The notes beneath the pieces were generated by a model that worked only from the letters and a program-made list of their open reading frames with translations, was not told where the DNA came from and did no database searches. This document shows positions 57,803 through 64,000 of a stretch of 64,000 nucleotides of DNA, in pieces. The DNA comes from Cellulomonas sp. Leaf334 (lineage in GTDB: Bacteria > Actinomycetota > Actinomycetes > Actinomycetales > Cellulomonadaceae): the NCBI RefSeq assembly GCF_001424195.1, contig NZ_LMOO01000005.1, forward strand, positions 609,646 to 673,645, read 5' to 3'. The translations under genes and the position numbers were made by a program. Position 1 is the stretch's first letter. Each line of letters starts with the position of its first letter.

Positions 57803-58035
57803 CGGTGCCGCCCCGCGATCTGGACATCGGCCCACCTGTGCCGGCTGTCGATTCTGCAGGGTGGTCGGCGCCCGCTCCAGGCGGGCCGCCGTGACGGCCG
57901 GATCGGGGATCCGGGACCGACGGGAGACACCTCACCAGGTGTCCACAGAACCTTGATCCTGAGGAACACCGTCGGGTGCCGCGCCTGCGGCACGCTCCGC
58001 CCCCCGTGCCCGGGCACCTCGACGGCTGGAGCCCC
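57803..58035 (+). ncRNA. Long structured 5' leader of rpfB, candidate RNA switch
   Basis: Four short perfect hairpins follow one another: GCCCGC/GCGGGC (57870-57886), CCGGATC/GATCCGG (57898-57914), GACACCT/AGGTGTC (57926-57943) and GTGCCGC/GCGGCAC (57976-57993), then the palindrome GTGCCCGGGCAC (58006-58017). M. tuberculosis rpfB has a leader that acts as an RNA switch. The ligand there is not settled, and no sequence equivalence is claimed here. Confidence 0.45.
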
Positions 58036-59250
58036 GTGCAGTTCTCGACCCTGATCCCTGGTCTGTCCGCGCGAACGCGCACCTCGTCCTCCCCGGACGA
58101 GCCCCCCACGACGGACCACCGGTCCGGTCGGGCACGCATCCTGCCCATCACCGCCGCCGCCGCGGCACTCGTCCTCGCGGGCGGGACGGCCGCGTTCGCG
58201 CACGCTCAGAAGACGGTGACGCTCGACGTCAACGGCGACGTCGCGCAGCTCAGCACCTTCGCCGGGTCGGTCGAGGGCTTCCTGGAGGACCAGGGCGTCG
58301 TCGTCGGCGACCGGGACCTCGTGAGCCAGACCGGCTCGCTGCGGGAGGGCTCCGAGATCGTCGTGCGGCACGCGCACCAGGTCTCGATCAGCGTCGACGG
58401 TGCGGAGACGTCCGTCTGGACGACCGCACTGTCCGCCGACGAGGCGCTCGACTCGCTCGCCGCCCGTGGCCAGACCGTGGCGCTCGTCGCGTCCCGGTCC
58501 GCAGCCGGTGGCCGGCCGGAGCTCGCGCTTGACCTGACCCTGCGCGGTCCGGCCGACGTCCTCGTCGACGGCACCACGCTCGAGGTCGCCGACGCCGACG
58601 CGTCCGTCGCGCAGGTCCTCGGTGAGCTCGGGGTCGAGCTGAACGCGCTCGACCGGGTGTCCGTGGTGCAGAGCGCGAACGGCCGGGTCCAGGTCGTCGT
58701 CAACCGCGTCGTCGTGCAGGACGTCACGTCCACGCACGAGGTCGCGTTCGCGTCGACCACGCAGCAGGACGCCGCGCGCTACACCGACCAGAAGCGCACG
58801 CTGACCGCGGGCGTCCCCGGGGTCCGCACGCTCGTCGAGCGGGTCACCACGGTCGACGGTGCCGAGTCGGCACGCACCACGCTCTCCGACGCCGTCACGC
58901 AGGCGCCGGTCGACGAGGTCCTGAGCGTCGGCACCAAGACGCGCCCGGCCGTCGTGAAGACGCCGGCCGCCCCCGCGACGGGCAGCCCCGTCACCGCCGG
59001 CGGCAGCGCCGACTCGCTCAACTGGGCCGCGCTGGCCAAGTGCGAGTCGGGCGGCAACCCCACGATCGTGTCGTCGACGGGCAAGTACCACGGGCTCTAC
59101 CAGTTCTCGGTGAGCACGTGGCAGGCCGTCGGTGGCGCGGGACTCCCGTCGCAGGCGTCGGCCGACGAGCAGACGGCCCGCGCGAAGATGCTCTACAACC
59201 GCTCCGGTGCCGGCCAGTGGCCGCACTGCGGGAAGAACCTCTTCAGCTGA
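58036..59250 (+). CDS. rpfB: Resuscitation-promoting factor RpfB
   Basis: A 404-residue secreted muralytic factor. One membrane/signal segment (about 34-56) is followed by DUF348 repeats (K-T-V-T-L-D-V-N-G near 59), a G5 domain (about 230-305), a Thr/Ala-rich linker, and the Rpf domain [13 protein letters not shown] with the catalytic Glu, closing with Q-W-P-H-C-G. The two Cys form the conserved disulfide. It cleaves peptidoglycan to wake dormant cells. The start GTG 58036 is preferred because TGGAG lies 4 bases upstream; GTG 57976, in the same frame, is buried in a hairpin. Its order before rsmA and ispE matches M. tuberculosis. Confidence 0.93.
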   Translation: MQFSTLIPGLSARTRTSSSPDEPPTTDHRSGRARILPITAAAAALVLAGGTAAFAHAQKTVTLDVNGDVAQLSTFAGSVEGFLEDQGVVVGDRDLVSQTGSLREGSEIVVRHAHQVSISVDGAETSVWTTALSADEALDSLAARGQTVALVASRSAAGGRPELALDLTLRGPADVLVDGTTLEVADADASVAQVLGELGVELNALDRVSVVQSANGRVQVVVNRVVVQDVTSTHEVAFASTTQQDAARYTDQKRTLTAGVPGVRTLVERVTTVDGAESARTTLSDAVTQAPVDEVLSVGTKTRPAVVKTPAAPATGSPVTAGGSADSLNWAALAKCESGGNPTIVSSTGKYHGLYQFSVSTWQAVGGAGLPSQASADEQTARAKMLYNRSGAGQWPHCGKNLFS

Positions 59251-59258
59251 GCTCCCGA

Positions 59259-59299
59259 CGCAGCCCCCGCCCGGCAGTAGCCGGTTGGCGGGGGCTGCG
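59259..59299 (+). terminator. Strong terminator between rpfB and rsmA
   Basis: CGCAGCCCCCGCC (59259-59271) pairs perfectly with GGCGGGGGCTGCG (59287-59299). It should uncouple rsmA-ispE from rpfB transcription. TAGGCT at 59311 may be the -10 of a separate, leaderless rsmA promoter. Confidence 0.8.
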
Positions 59300-59323
59300 C
59301 CGTGCTCGCCTAGGCTCGTGCGC

Positions 59324-60262
59324 ATGTCGACCACCACCACGCTGCTCGGGCCTGCGGAGATCCGTGAGCTCGCGGAGCGTGCGGGGGTACGACCGACCAA
59401 GCAGCTCGGCCAGAACTTCGTCCTCGACGGGGGCACGGTGCGCAAGATCGTGCGGCAGGCCGACGTCGTCGAGGGGGACCGCGTCGTCGAGGTCGGACCG
59501 GGCCTGGGGTCGCTCACGCTGGGGCTGCTCGAAGCCGGCGCCGACGTGGTCGCGGTCGAGATCGACCCGACGCTCGCCCGCCTGCTGCCGGCCACGGTCG
59601 CGCGGCACGTGCCGGGTCTGACGGTCGTCGAGGGCGCCGACGACGAGGCGGTGGTCCTGCGTGACGACGCCGGCCGCGACCGCCTGACGATCGTGCTCGC
59701 GGACGCCCTGGACGTGCACGCCCTGCCCGGCCCGCGACCCGTCGCGCTCGTCGCCAACCTGCCGTACAACGTGTCCGTCCCGGTGCTGCTGACGTTCCTC
59801 GAACGGTTCGACAGCCTGGAGCGGGTGCTCGTCATGGTGCAGGCCGAGGTCGCGGACCGGCTGGCAGCACCGCCCGGCAGCCGTACCTACGGGGTGCCGT
59901 CCGCGAAGGCCGCCTGGTACGCGTCGGCCCGGCGGACCGCGACGGTCGGCCGCTCGGTCTTCTGGCCGGCCCCGAACGTCGACTCGGCACTGGTCCGTTT
60001 CGACCGGCGCGAGCCGCCCGCCACGGATGCGTCCCGGGAGGCCGTGTTCGCCGTCGTCGACGCCGCGTTCGCGCAGCGCCGCAAGATGCTCCGCTCGGCC
60101 CTGTCCGCGCTGGCGGGATCCGCCGACGCCGCGGTGGCGGCCCTGGAGGCGGCCGGCGTGGACCCGCAGGCCCGCGGCGAGCGCGTCGACATCGCGGGGT
60201 TCGCACGCATCGCGGAGCACCTCGGGCCGGTCGGCGGACGACCTGGCATGGTGGTGCCGTGA
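59324..60262 (+). CDS. rsmA: 16S rRNA (adenine(1518)-N6/adenine(1519)-N6)-dimethyltransferase
   Basis: A 312-residue KsgA-type enzyme that dimethylates two adenines near the 3' end of 16S rRNA during 30S maturation. K-Q-L-G-Q-N-F-V near 26-33 starts the fold, motif [10 protein letters not shown] is near 53-61, and the catalytic motif IV N-L-P-Y-N-V is near 146-151. The C-terminal helical domain (F-A-Q-R-R-K-M-L-R) is complete. ATG 59324 lies 8 bases after a -10-like TAGGCT. The stop overlaps the ispE start (GTGA). Confidence 0.97.
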   Translation: MSTTTTLLGPAEIRELAERAGVRPTKQLGQNFVLDGGTVRKIVRQADVVEGDRVVEVGPGLGSLTLGLLEAGADVVAVEIDPTLARLLPATVARHVPGLTVVEGADDEAVVLRDDAGRDRLTIVLADALDVHALPGPRPVALVANLPYNVSVPVLLTFLERFDSLERVLVMVQAEVADRLAAPPGSRTYGVPSAKAAWYASARRTATVGRSVFWPAPNVDSALVRFDRREPPATDASREAVFAVVDAAFAQRRKMLRSALSALAGSADAAVAALEAAGVDPQARGERVDIAGFARIAEHLGPVGGRPGMVVP

Positions 60263-61197
60263 CGTTGACCCCCGTGGCCCCGCTGCCCGAGCACGAGGTC
60301 AGGGTCCGCGCGCCCGGCAAGGTCAACCTGTCGCTGCGGGTCGGTCCGCGCGAGGACGACGGCTACCACGCGGTGTCGACGGTGTTCCAGGCGGTGTCGG
60401 TGTTCGAGGAGGTCGTCGCGACCCCGTCGGAGGAGCGCACGCTGACCGTGAGCGGCCCGCAGGCGGAGCTGGTCCCGACGGACGGGTCGAACCTCGCGCT
60501 GCGCGCCGCGGCCCTGCTGGCCGAGCGGGCGGGGATCGACGACGGCGTCCACCTGCACCTCCACAAGGGCGTCCCGGTCGCCGGGGGGATGGCGGGTGGT
60601 TCGGCGGACGCCGCGGCGACCCTGGTGGCGTGCGACTCCCTGTGGCGCACCGGGCTCAGCCGGGACGACCTGCTGGAGCTGGCTGCCGAGCTGGGGTCGG
60701 ACGTGCCGTTCTCCCTGGCCGGGCACACCGCCGTCGGCTCGGGTCGCGGGCACCTCCTGACGCCGGCGCTCAGCCGCGGCGAGTTCCACTGGGCGTTCGC
60801 GGTGCAGGACCGGGGCCTGTCCACCGCCGACGTCTACGCCGCGTTCGACGACCTGCACGGCACCGCGCTCCTCCCCGACCAGGACGACGACGTCCCGCTG
60901 ATGCAGGCGCTGCGTGCGGGCGATCCGCGGGCGCTCGGTGCCGCGCTCCACAACGACCTGCAGATGGCGGCGCTCGAGCTCGACCCCGGCCTCGCGGAGC
61001 CGCTCGCGGTGGCGCAGGACGCGGGGGCGCTCGGAGTCGTCGTGTCCGGTTCGGGTCCGACGGTGGCCGCTCTCGGCCGCAGCCGCCAGCACGCGCTGGT
61101 CCTCGCGGCGGCGTTCACGGCCTCCGGCGTGGCTGACCGCGTCCTCACCGCCGCCGGCCCGGTGGCCGGCGCGCGCGTCGTCAGCTCCTCGGACTGA
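60259..61197 (+). CDS. ispE: 4-(cytidine 5'-diphospho)-2-C-methyl-D-erythritol kinase
   Basis: A 312-residue GHMP kinase of the MEP isoprenoid pathway. A-P-G-K-V-N-L-S-L near 18-26 holds the catalytic Lys, the ATP loop [15 protein letters not shown] is near 110-124, D-V-P-F-S-L near 149-154, and the third motif S-G-S-G-P-T-V-A-A near 264-272. The start GTG 60259 is coupled to rsmA by a 4-base overlap. The rsmA-ispE pairing is typical of Actinobacteria. Confidence 0.97.
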   Translation: MTLTPVAPLPEHEVRVRAPGKVNLSLRVGPREDDGYHAVSTVFQAVSVFEEVVATPSEERTLTVSGPQAELVPTDGSNLALRAAALLAERAGIDDGVHLHLHKGVPVAGGMAGGSADAAATLVACDSLWRTGLSRDDLLELAAELGSDVPFSLAGHTAVGSGRGHLLTPALSRGEFHWAFAVQDRGLSTADVYAAFDDLHGTALLPDQDDDVPLMQALRAGDPRALGAALHNDLQMAALELDPGLAEPLAVAQDAGALGVVVSGSGPTVAALGRSRQHALVLAAAFTASGVADRVLTAAGPVAGARVVSSSD

Positions 61198-61209
61198 GAC
61201 CTGGACCTC

Positions 61210-61252
61210 TTGACTTCTCGTCGCGACGAGCAATACTTAAGCACATGCTTAA
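61210..61252 (+). promoter_or_regulatory. Promoter and operators of the second ArsR-SRPBCC operon
   Basis: TTGACT (61210) and AATACT (61232) with a 16-base spacer fit as -35/-10. The palindrome CTCGTCGCGACGAG (61217-61230) lies between them, and TTAAGCA-CA-TGCTTAA (61237-61252) overlaps the ATG at 61245. The mRNA is probably leaderless and repression direct. Confidence 0.7.
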
Positions 61253-61574
61253 CAATGGCGAGCTGGACAGGGTCTTCAAGGCCCTGTCCGACGCCACCCG
61301 CCGCGCGATGGTCGAACGTCTCGTGCGCGGTCCGGTGTCGGTCAGCCAGCTCGCCGAACCCTTCGAGATGTCGTTGCCGGCCGTCCACCAGCACCTCGCG
61401 GTGCTCGAGGACGCGGGCATCGTCACCTCGCACAAGACCGGCCGGGTCCGCACGGTCCAGCTCGCCGCCGACGCCCTCACCGGCGCGGGGGAGTGGATGG
61501 GCCGGCAGCGGCTGCCGGCCGAGCGCCGGCTGGACCGGCTCGGCACCTACCTCGCCTCCACGAAAGGACCCTGA
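61245..61574 (+). CDS. ArsR-family winged-helix regulator
   Basis: A 109-residue repressor. F-K-A-L-S-D-A-T-R-R-A-M-V-E-R-L is near 11-26, M-S-L-P-A-V-H-Q-H-L-A-V-L is near 45-57 as the recognition helix, and the wing is T-S-H-K-T-G-R-V-R-T-V-Q. No Cys metal site is present. Its start codon lies inside a perfect palindrome, so autorepression is expected. The SRPBCC gene follows 2 bases after its stop. Confidence 0.92.
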   Translation: MLNNGELDRVFKALSDATRRAMVERLVRGPVSVSQLAEPFEMSLPAVHQHLAVLEDAGIVTSHKTGRVRTVQLAADALTGAGEWMGRQRLPAERRLDRLGTYLASTKGP

Positions 61575-61576
61575 TC

Positions 61577-62044
61577 ATGCCCACCGAGACCACCGCCCCA
61601 GCCGTCCACGCGACCTTCGTCGTCGAGCGCACCTTCGACGCCGACCTCGACCGCGTCTGGGACGCGTTCGCCGTGCCCGAGCAGCACGCCCAGTGGTTCG
61701 GCTCCGACCCCGGGTTCACCGAGACCGAGGCGCACGAGGACTTCCGCGTCGGCGGCCAGGCCGTGCAGGACGGCCAGTGGCACGACGGCCCCACCAGCCG
61801 CTACGTCGCCGCCTACACCGACATCGTCGAGCGGCGTCGGATCGTGGCCACCTACGACATGTGGGTGGCCGGTGAGCACCTGTCGACGTCCCTGTCGACG
61901 ACCGAGCTCGAGCCCGTCGACGGCGGCACGCGCGTCACCTACACCGAGCAGGCCGTCTTCCTGGACGGCTCGGACGACGGCAGCAAGCGCGAGTCGGGGT
62001 TCGCCGGGATCTTCGACACCCTGGCGGAGTACCTGGCCCGCTGA
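61577..62044 (+). CDS. SRPBCC (AHSA1-type) domain protein, partner of the upstream ArsR
   Basis: A 155-residue helix-grip protein: V-V-E-R-T-F-D-A-D-L-D-R-V-W-D-A-F at 15-31, H-A-Q-W-F-G-S-D near 37-44, the strand run T-S-R-Y-V-A-A-Y-T-D-I-V-E near 73-85, and T-Y-T-E-Q-A-V-F before the C-terminal helix. The fold binds a small ligand in a cavity. It is only distantly similar to the SRPBCC at 41864, so the two ArsR-SRPBCC pairs are not recent duplicates. Confidence 0.9.
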   Translation: MPTETTAPAVHATFVVERTFDADLDRVWDAFAVPEQHAQWFGSDPGFTETEAHEDFRVGGQAVQDGQWHDGPTSRYVAAYTDIVERRRIVATYDMWVAGEHLSTSLSTTELEPVDGGTRVTYTEQAVFLDGSDDGSKRESGFAGIFDTLAEYLAR

Positions 62045-62090
62045 CGCGCGGCGGGTTGCGTCGCGTCGGCCACGACGGCAAGGTGACGCG

Positions 62091-62798
62091 ATGCGCGCCA
62101 CGACATCGACCCTGCTCACCGCCGTGTGCGTGCTGGCCCTCGTCGGGTGCGCACCGACCGAGCCGACGGCACAGGAGCCGAGCCCGACGACCACCACCGA
62201 CGCGGCGCCCACGCCCACACCCACGCCGACACAGGCGCCGATCTCCGACGTCCCGGTCGAGGTCATGCTGCCCGCGACCGCCTGGGAGAGCATCAGCCCG
62301 GACGACGTGCGGGAGGAGTCGACGGACGTCGTCGACTGGCGCGTCCCGGAGGCCTGCGACGGGGGGAGCCCGACCGGCGGTCTCGCGATGCGCACGGTCA
62401 CGGCGGGCTCCGGGGAGCTCGAGACCCGGGTGGGCGTGCACCAGGTCGTCCTGCTCGCCGACGCCGACGCCGCGGTGGCCGAGGCCGACCGGCTGGGCGC
62501 CGCACTCACCGCGTGCACGCAGCACGTCTCCGACGACTCCACGACGTACGTCGTCGAGCCGCTGACCGTCGGGGCACAGGGAGTCGGCCTGGCCACCGAC
62601 TACTACGGCGGGTCCGTCGAGGGGGCGCTGGACGACGCGATGGGCACCTACCTGGGGATCACGCGTCGGGGGAACGCGATCGCCCTCGTCGCGGTCGACG
62701 GGGGCGAGGGGACGGTCGGCACCGCGCGCGAGGCGGTCACGGCGAACGCGCAGGCGGCGTGGGAGCTCCTGTGCACGTACGACTCCGCGGGCTGCTGA
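62091..62798 (+). CDS. Lipoprotein of unknown function
   Basis: A 235-residue protein. The signal peptide ends in the lipobox L-A-L-V-G-C (Cys20), followed by a Thr/Pro-rich linker to about 45. The globular part has two candidate disulfide partners in P-E-A-C-D-G and T-A-C-T-Q-H, and a final Cys-Thr ... Gly-Cys pair near the C-terminus. It resembles the actinobacterial extracytoplasmic sensor-like lipoproteins of PknH-sensor type in general layout, but no motif is decisive. It converges on the LCP gene with 5 bases between stops. Confidence 0.75.
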   Translation: MRATTSTLLTAVCVLALVGCAPTEPTAQEPSPTTTTDAAPTPTPTPTQAPISDVPVEVMLPATAWESISPDDVREESTDVVDWRVPEACDGGSPTGGLAMRTVTAGSGELETRVGVHQVVLLADADAAVAEADRLGAALTACTQHVSDDSTTYVVEPLTVGAQGVGLATDYYGGSVEGALDDAMGTYLGITRRGNAIALVAVDGGEGTVGTAREAVTANAQAAWELLCTYDSAGC

Positions 62799-62803
62799 CG
62801 AGG

Positions 62804-63982
62804 TCAGCAGGTCGACGAGTCGTCCGCGGACGTGAGGACGTCGGCCGGTGGGGTCCAGGGCGCGTCCGTCGTCGGGGGCGGTGCCGACGGGTCCGTGACC
62901 GGCGGTGTCGTCGTCGTGGCCGCCCCACCGATCGGCTGGTCCGCGGCGACCCGCGCCCAGAGCTCGACCGCCTCGGAGGTCGCCTCGACGCGGTACTTCT
63001 GCGACGTCGACGGCACGGTCGGCATCGACACGAACACGATCTGGTCGGCGGTCAGGTTCCGCAGCGACAGACCGAACCCGGTCAGGTCGGTGAGGTTGCG
63101 GAACCCGTCGCTGGCGGTGATGGCACCCGTCGCCGCCTGCGCGAACTGGAACAGGGCGGTGGGGTCCGTCAGCACCTCGCGGCTGAGCACCGACCGCGTC
63201 ATGGCGGCCATCAGGTCCTGCTGGCGTTCCATCCTGCCCGTGTCGGAGCCGTCGCCGATGTTGTGCCGGGCACGGGCGAACTGGACGGCCGTCGTGCCGT
63301 CGAAGACCTGCGGTCCGGCCTTCACGTGCAGGCCGGTGTACTTCGGGTCGTCGAGGTCCGTCGGCAGGCAGATGGGCACGCCACCGATCGCGTTGACCAT
63401 GTCCCGCAGGCCCACGAAGTCCACGAGCACGAGCCCGTCCAGCCGGACGCCGGTGAGCTGCTCGACGGTCTTGTACGTGCAGGCGGCCGCCGACCCGATG
63501 TCGTGGCCGTGGTCCCAGCCGATCCGGAACGCTCCGTTGAACTGCACGTTCTCGCGCGCGGGCGTCGTGCTGCCGTCCGTCATCGTGCACGACGGCCGGT
63601 CGGCCAGCAGGTCCCGGGGGATGGACACCAGCTCGACGCGCGACCGGTCCGCGGCGACGTGCGCGACGATCGTGGTGTCGGACTGCATGCCCTCCTCGGC
63701 GCCGCCGATGGTGGCGTTCTCGCCGCTGCGGTCGTCCGACCCGATGATCAGCAGGTTCACGGGCGCCCCCGCCCGCGCGTCGCCCGGGGGCGGCTCGCTC
63801 GCCTGCGGCCGAGCGCTCTCGTCGCCCACGAGGCCCGCCAGGTCGACCCCCGAGACGTTCGACTGGAGCTCCCGGTACACGGCGGCCGCGGCCGCGGCCC
63901 CGAAGACGAGGACGCCCACGACGGTGAGGCCGACCGCGCGAAGGGCCCGGCGTGGACGGACGGCGCGCGCGTGCTGGCTCAT
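62804..63982 (-). CDS. LCP-family (LytR-CpsA-Psr) cell-wall glycopolymer ligase
   Basis: A 392-residue membrane-anchored enzyme. After a short basic N-terminus and one span (about 16-36), the LCP domain begins V-N-L-L-I-I-G-S-D-D-R near 76-86. V-S-I-P-R-D-L near 121-127 has the pyrophosphate-binding Arg, V-Q-F-A-R-A-R-H near 242-249 the second Arg pair, and D-L-T-G-F-G near 305 completes the core. LCP enzymes attach teichoic acid-like polymers or arabinogalactan to peptidoglycan. A Pro/Thr-rich tail follows. ATG 63982 is within 20 bases of the window edge, so its promoter is outside. Confidence 0.93.
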   Translation of the reverse strand: MSQHARAVRPRRALRAVGLTVVGVLVFGAAAAAAVYRELQSNVSGVDLAGLVGDESARPQASEPPPGDARAGAPVNLLIIGSDDRSGENATIGGAEEGMQSDTTIVAHVAADRSRVELVSIPRDLLADRPSCTMTDGSTTPARENVQFNGAFRIGWDHGHDIGSAAACTYKTVEQLTGVRLDGLVLVDFVGLRDMVNAIGGVPICLPTDLDDPKYTGLHVKAGPQVFDGTTAVQFARARHNIGDGSDTGRMERQQDLMAAMTRSVLSREVLTDPTALFQFAQAATGAITASDGFRNLTDLTGFGLSLRNLTADQIVFVSMPTVPSTSQKYRVEATSEAVELWARVAADQPIGGAATTTTPPVTDPSAPPPTTDAPWTPPADVLTSADDSSTC

Positions 63983-64000
63983 CCTTCGGACGCTAGTGCG

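Larger units (their letters stand above)
57667..58035. other. 369-base region between the two Rpf-type genes
   Basis: In order it holds a weak hairpin (possible terminator of the first gene), the rpfB promoter at 57773-57802, and a leader of about 225 bases with several hairpins. No convincing ORF is present. Confidence 0.6.

Noticed and set aside
57976-58035. Earlier GTG start of rpfB
   Set aside because: It is the first base of a perfect hairpin and adds 20 Pro/His-rich residues before the signal segment; GTG 58036 has a better-spaced Shine-Dalgarno.
57781-58035. c-di-AMP (ydaO-type) riboswitch, known upstream of some actinobacterial rpf genes
   Set aside because: The conserved core segments of that riboswitch could not be found in either Rpf leader.

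Overview
The window is high-GC DNA from an actinobacterium, most likely Micrococcales and Cellulomonas-like. The evidence is very high GC at third codon positions, many GTG starts, several genes that look leaderless, and a core gene order shared with other Actinobacteria. No rRNA, CRISPR array, insertion sequence or prophage was seen. There is one tRNA, tRNA-Ala(CGC).

Positions 1-26.7 kb are accessory. They hold an Imm1-type immunity gene broken by an in-frame stop, a patatin lipase behind a short ORF with an almost ideal Shine-Dalgarno sequence, and a Fic protein behind a perfect palindrome. A coupled operon then ends in an HD/methyltransferase fusion, followed by an SNF2 ATPase, a VapBC-type pair, an HxlR/VOC pair, an ECF42 sigma cassette, a pentapeptide/DinB fusion, a MATE transporter, a SigE-type ECF sigma factor with a membrane partner and a duplicated lipoprotein, and two TetR-controlled genes (an MFS pump and a dehydrogenase), each with visible operators. 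The region ends with the most unusual locus: an XRE-TPR regulator of RRNPP-like layout followed by two tandem genes for 40-residue secreted peptides sharing a Pro-Cys-Cys-Lys motif (24.8-26.7 kb). This is the best candidate for an undescribed signalling system.

Positions 27.6-64 kb are mostly core. The order mscL, SAF protein, FmdB/Ruc zinc-ribbon protein with a CIRCE-like operator, 5-formyl-THF cyclo-ligase, moeA/glp, rimJ-like, membrane protein (possible GLPR), tRNA-Ala, pmt, rsmI, metG, tatD, rpfB, rsmA, ispE parallels the Mycobacterium tuberculosis Rv0985c-Rv1011 neighbourhood. Insertions are a penicillin acylase, a BASS-type transporter, a GH20 hexosaminidase, cydAB, a PQQ-type sugar dehydrogenase and a DUF559 nuclease-like gene bracketed by two copies of an inverted-repeat element. 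galU, which sits beside moeA1 in M. tuberculosis, is absent. The two Rpf-related genes share a promoter block with GTNAC direct repeats resembling MtrA sites, and rpfB has a long structured leader. The right end holds a second ArsR/SRPBCC pair, a lipoprotein and an LCP-family ligase.

Functional calls rest on recognised motifs, gene order and spacing read by eye. Nothing was run against a database.
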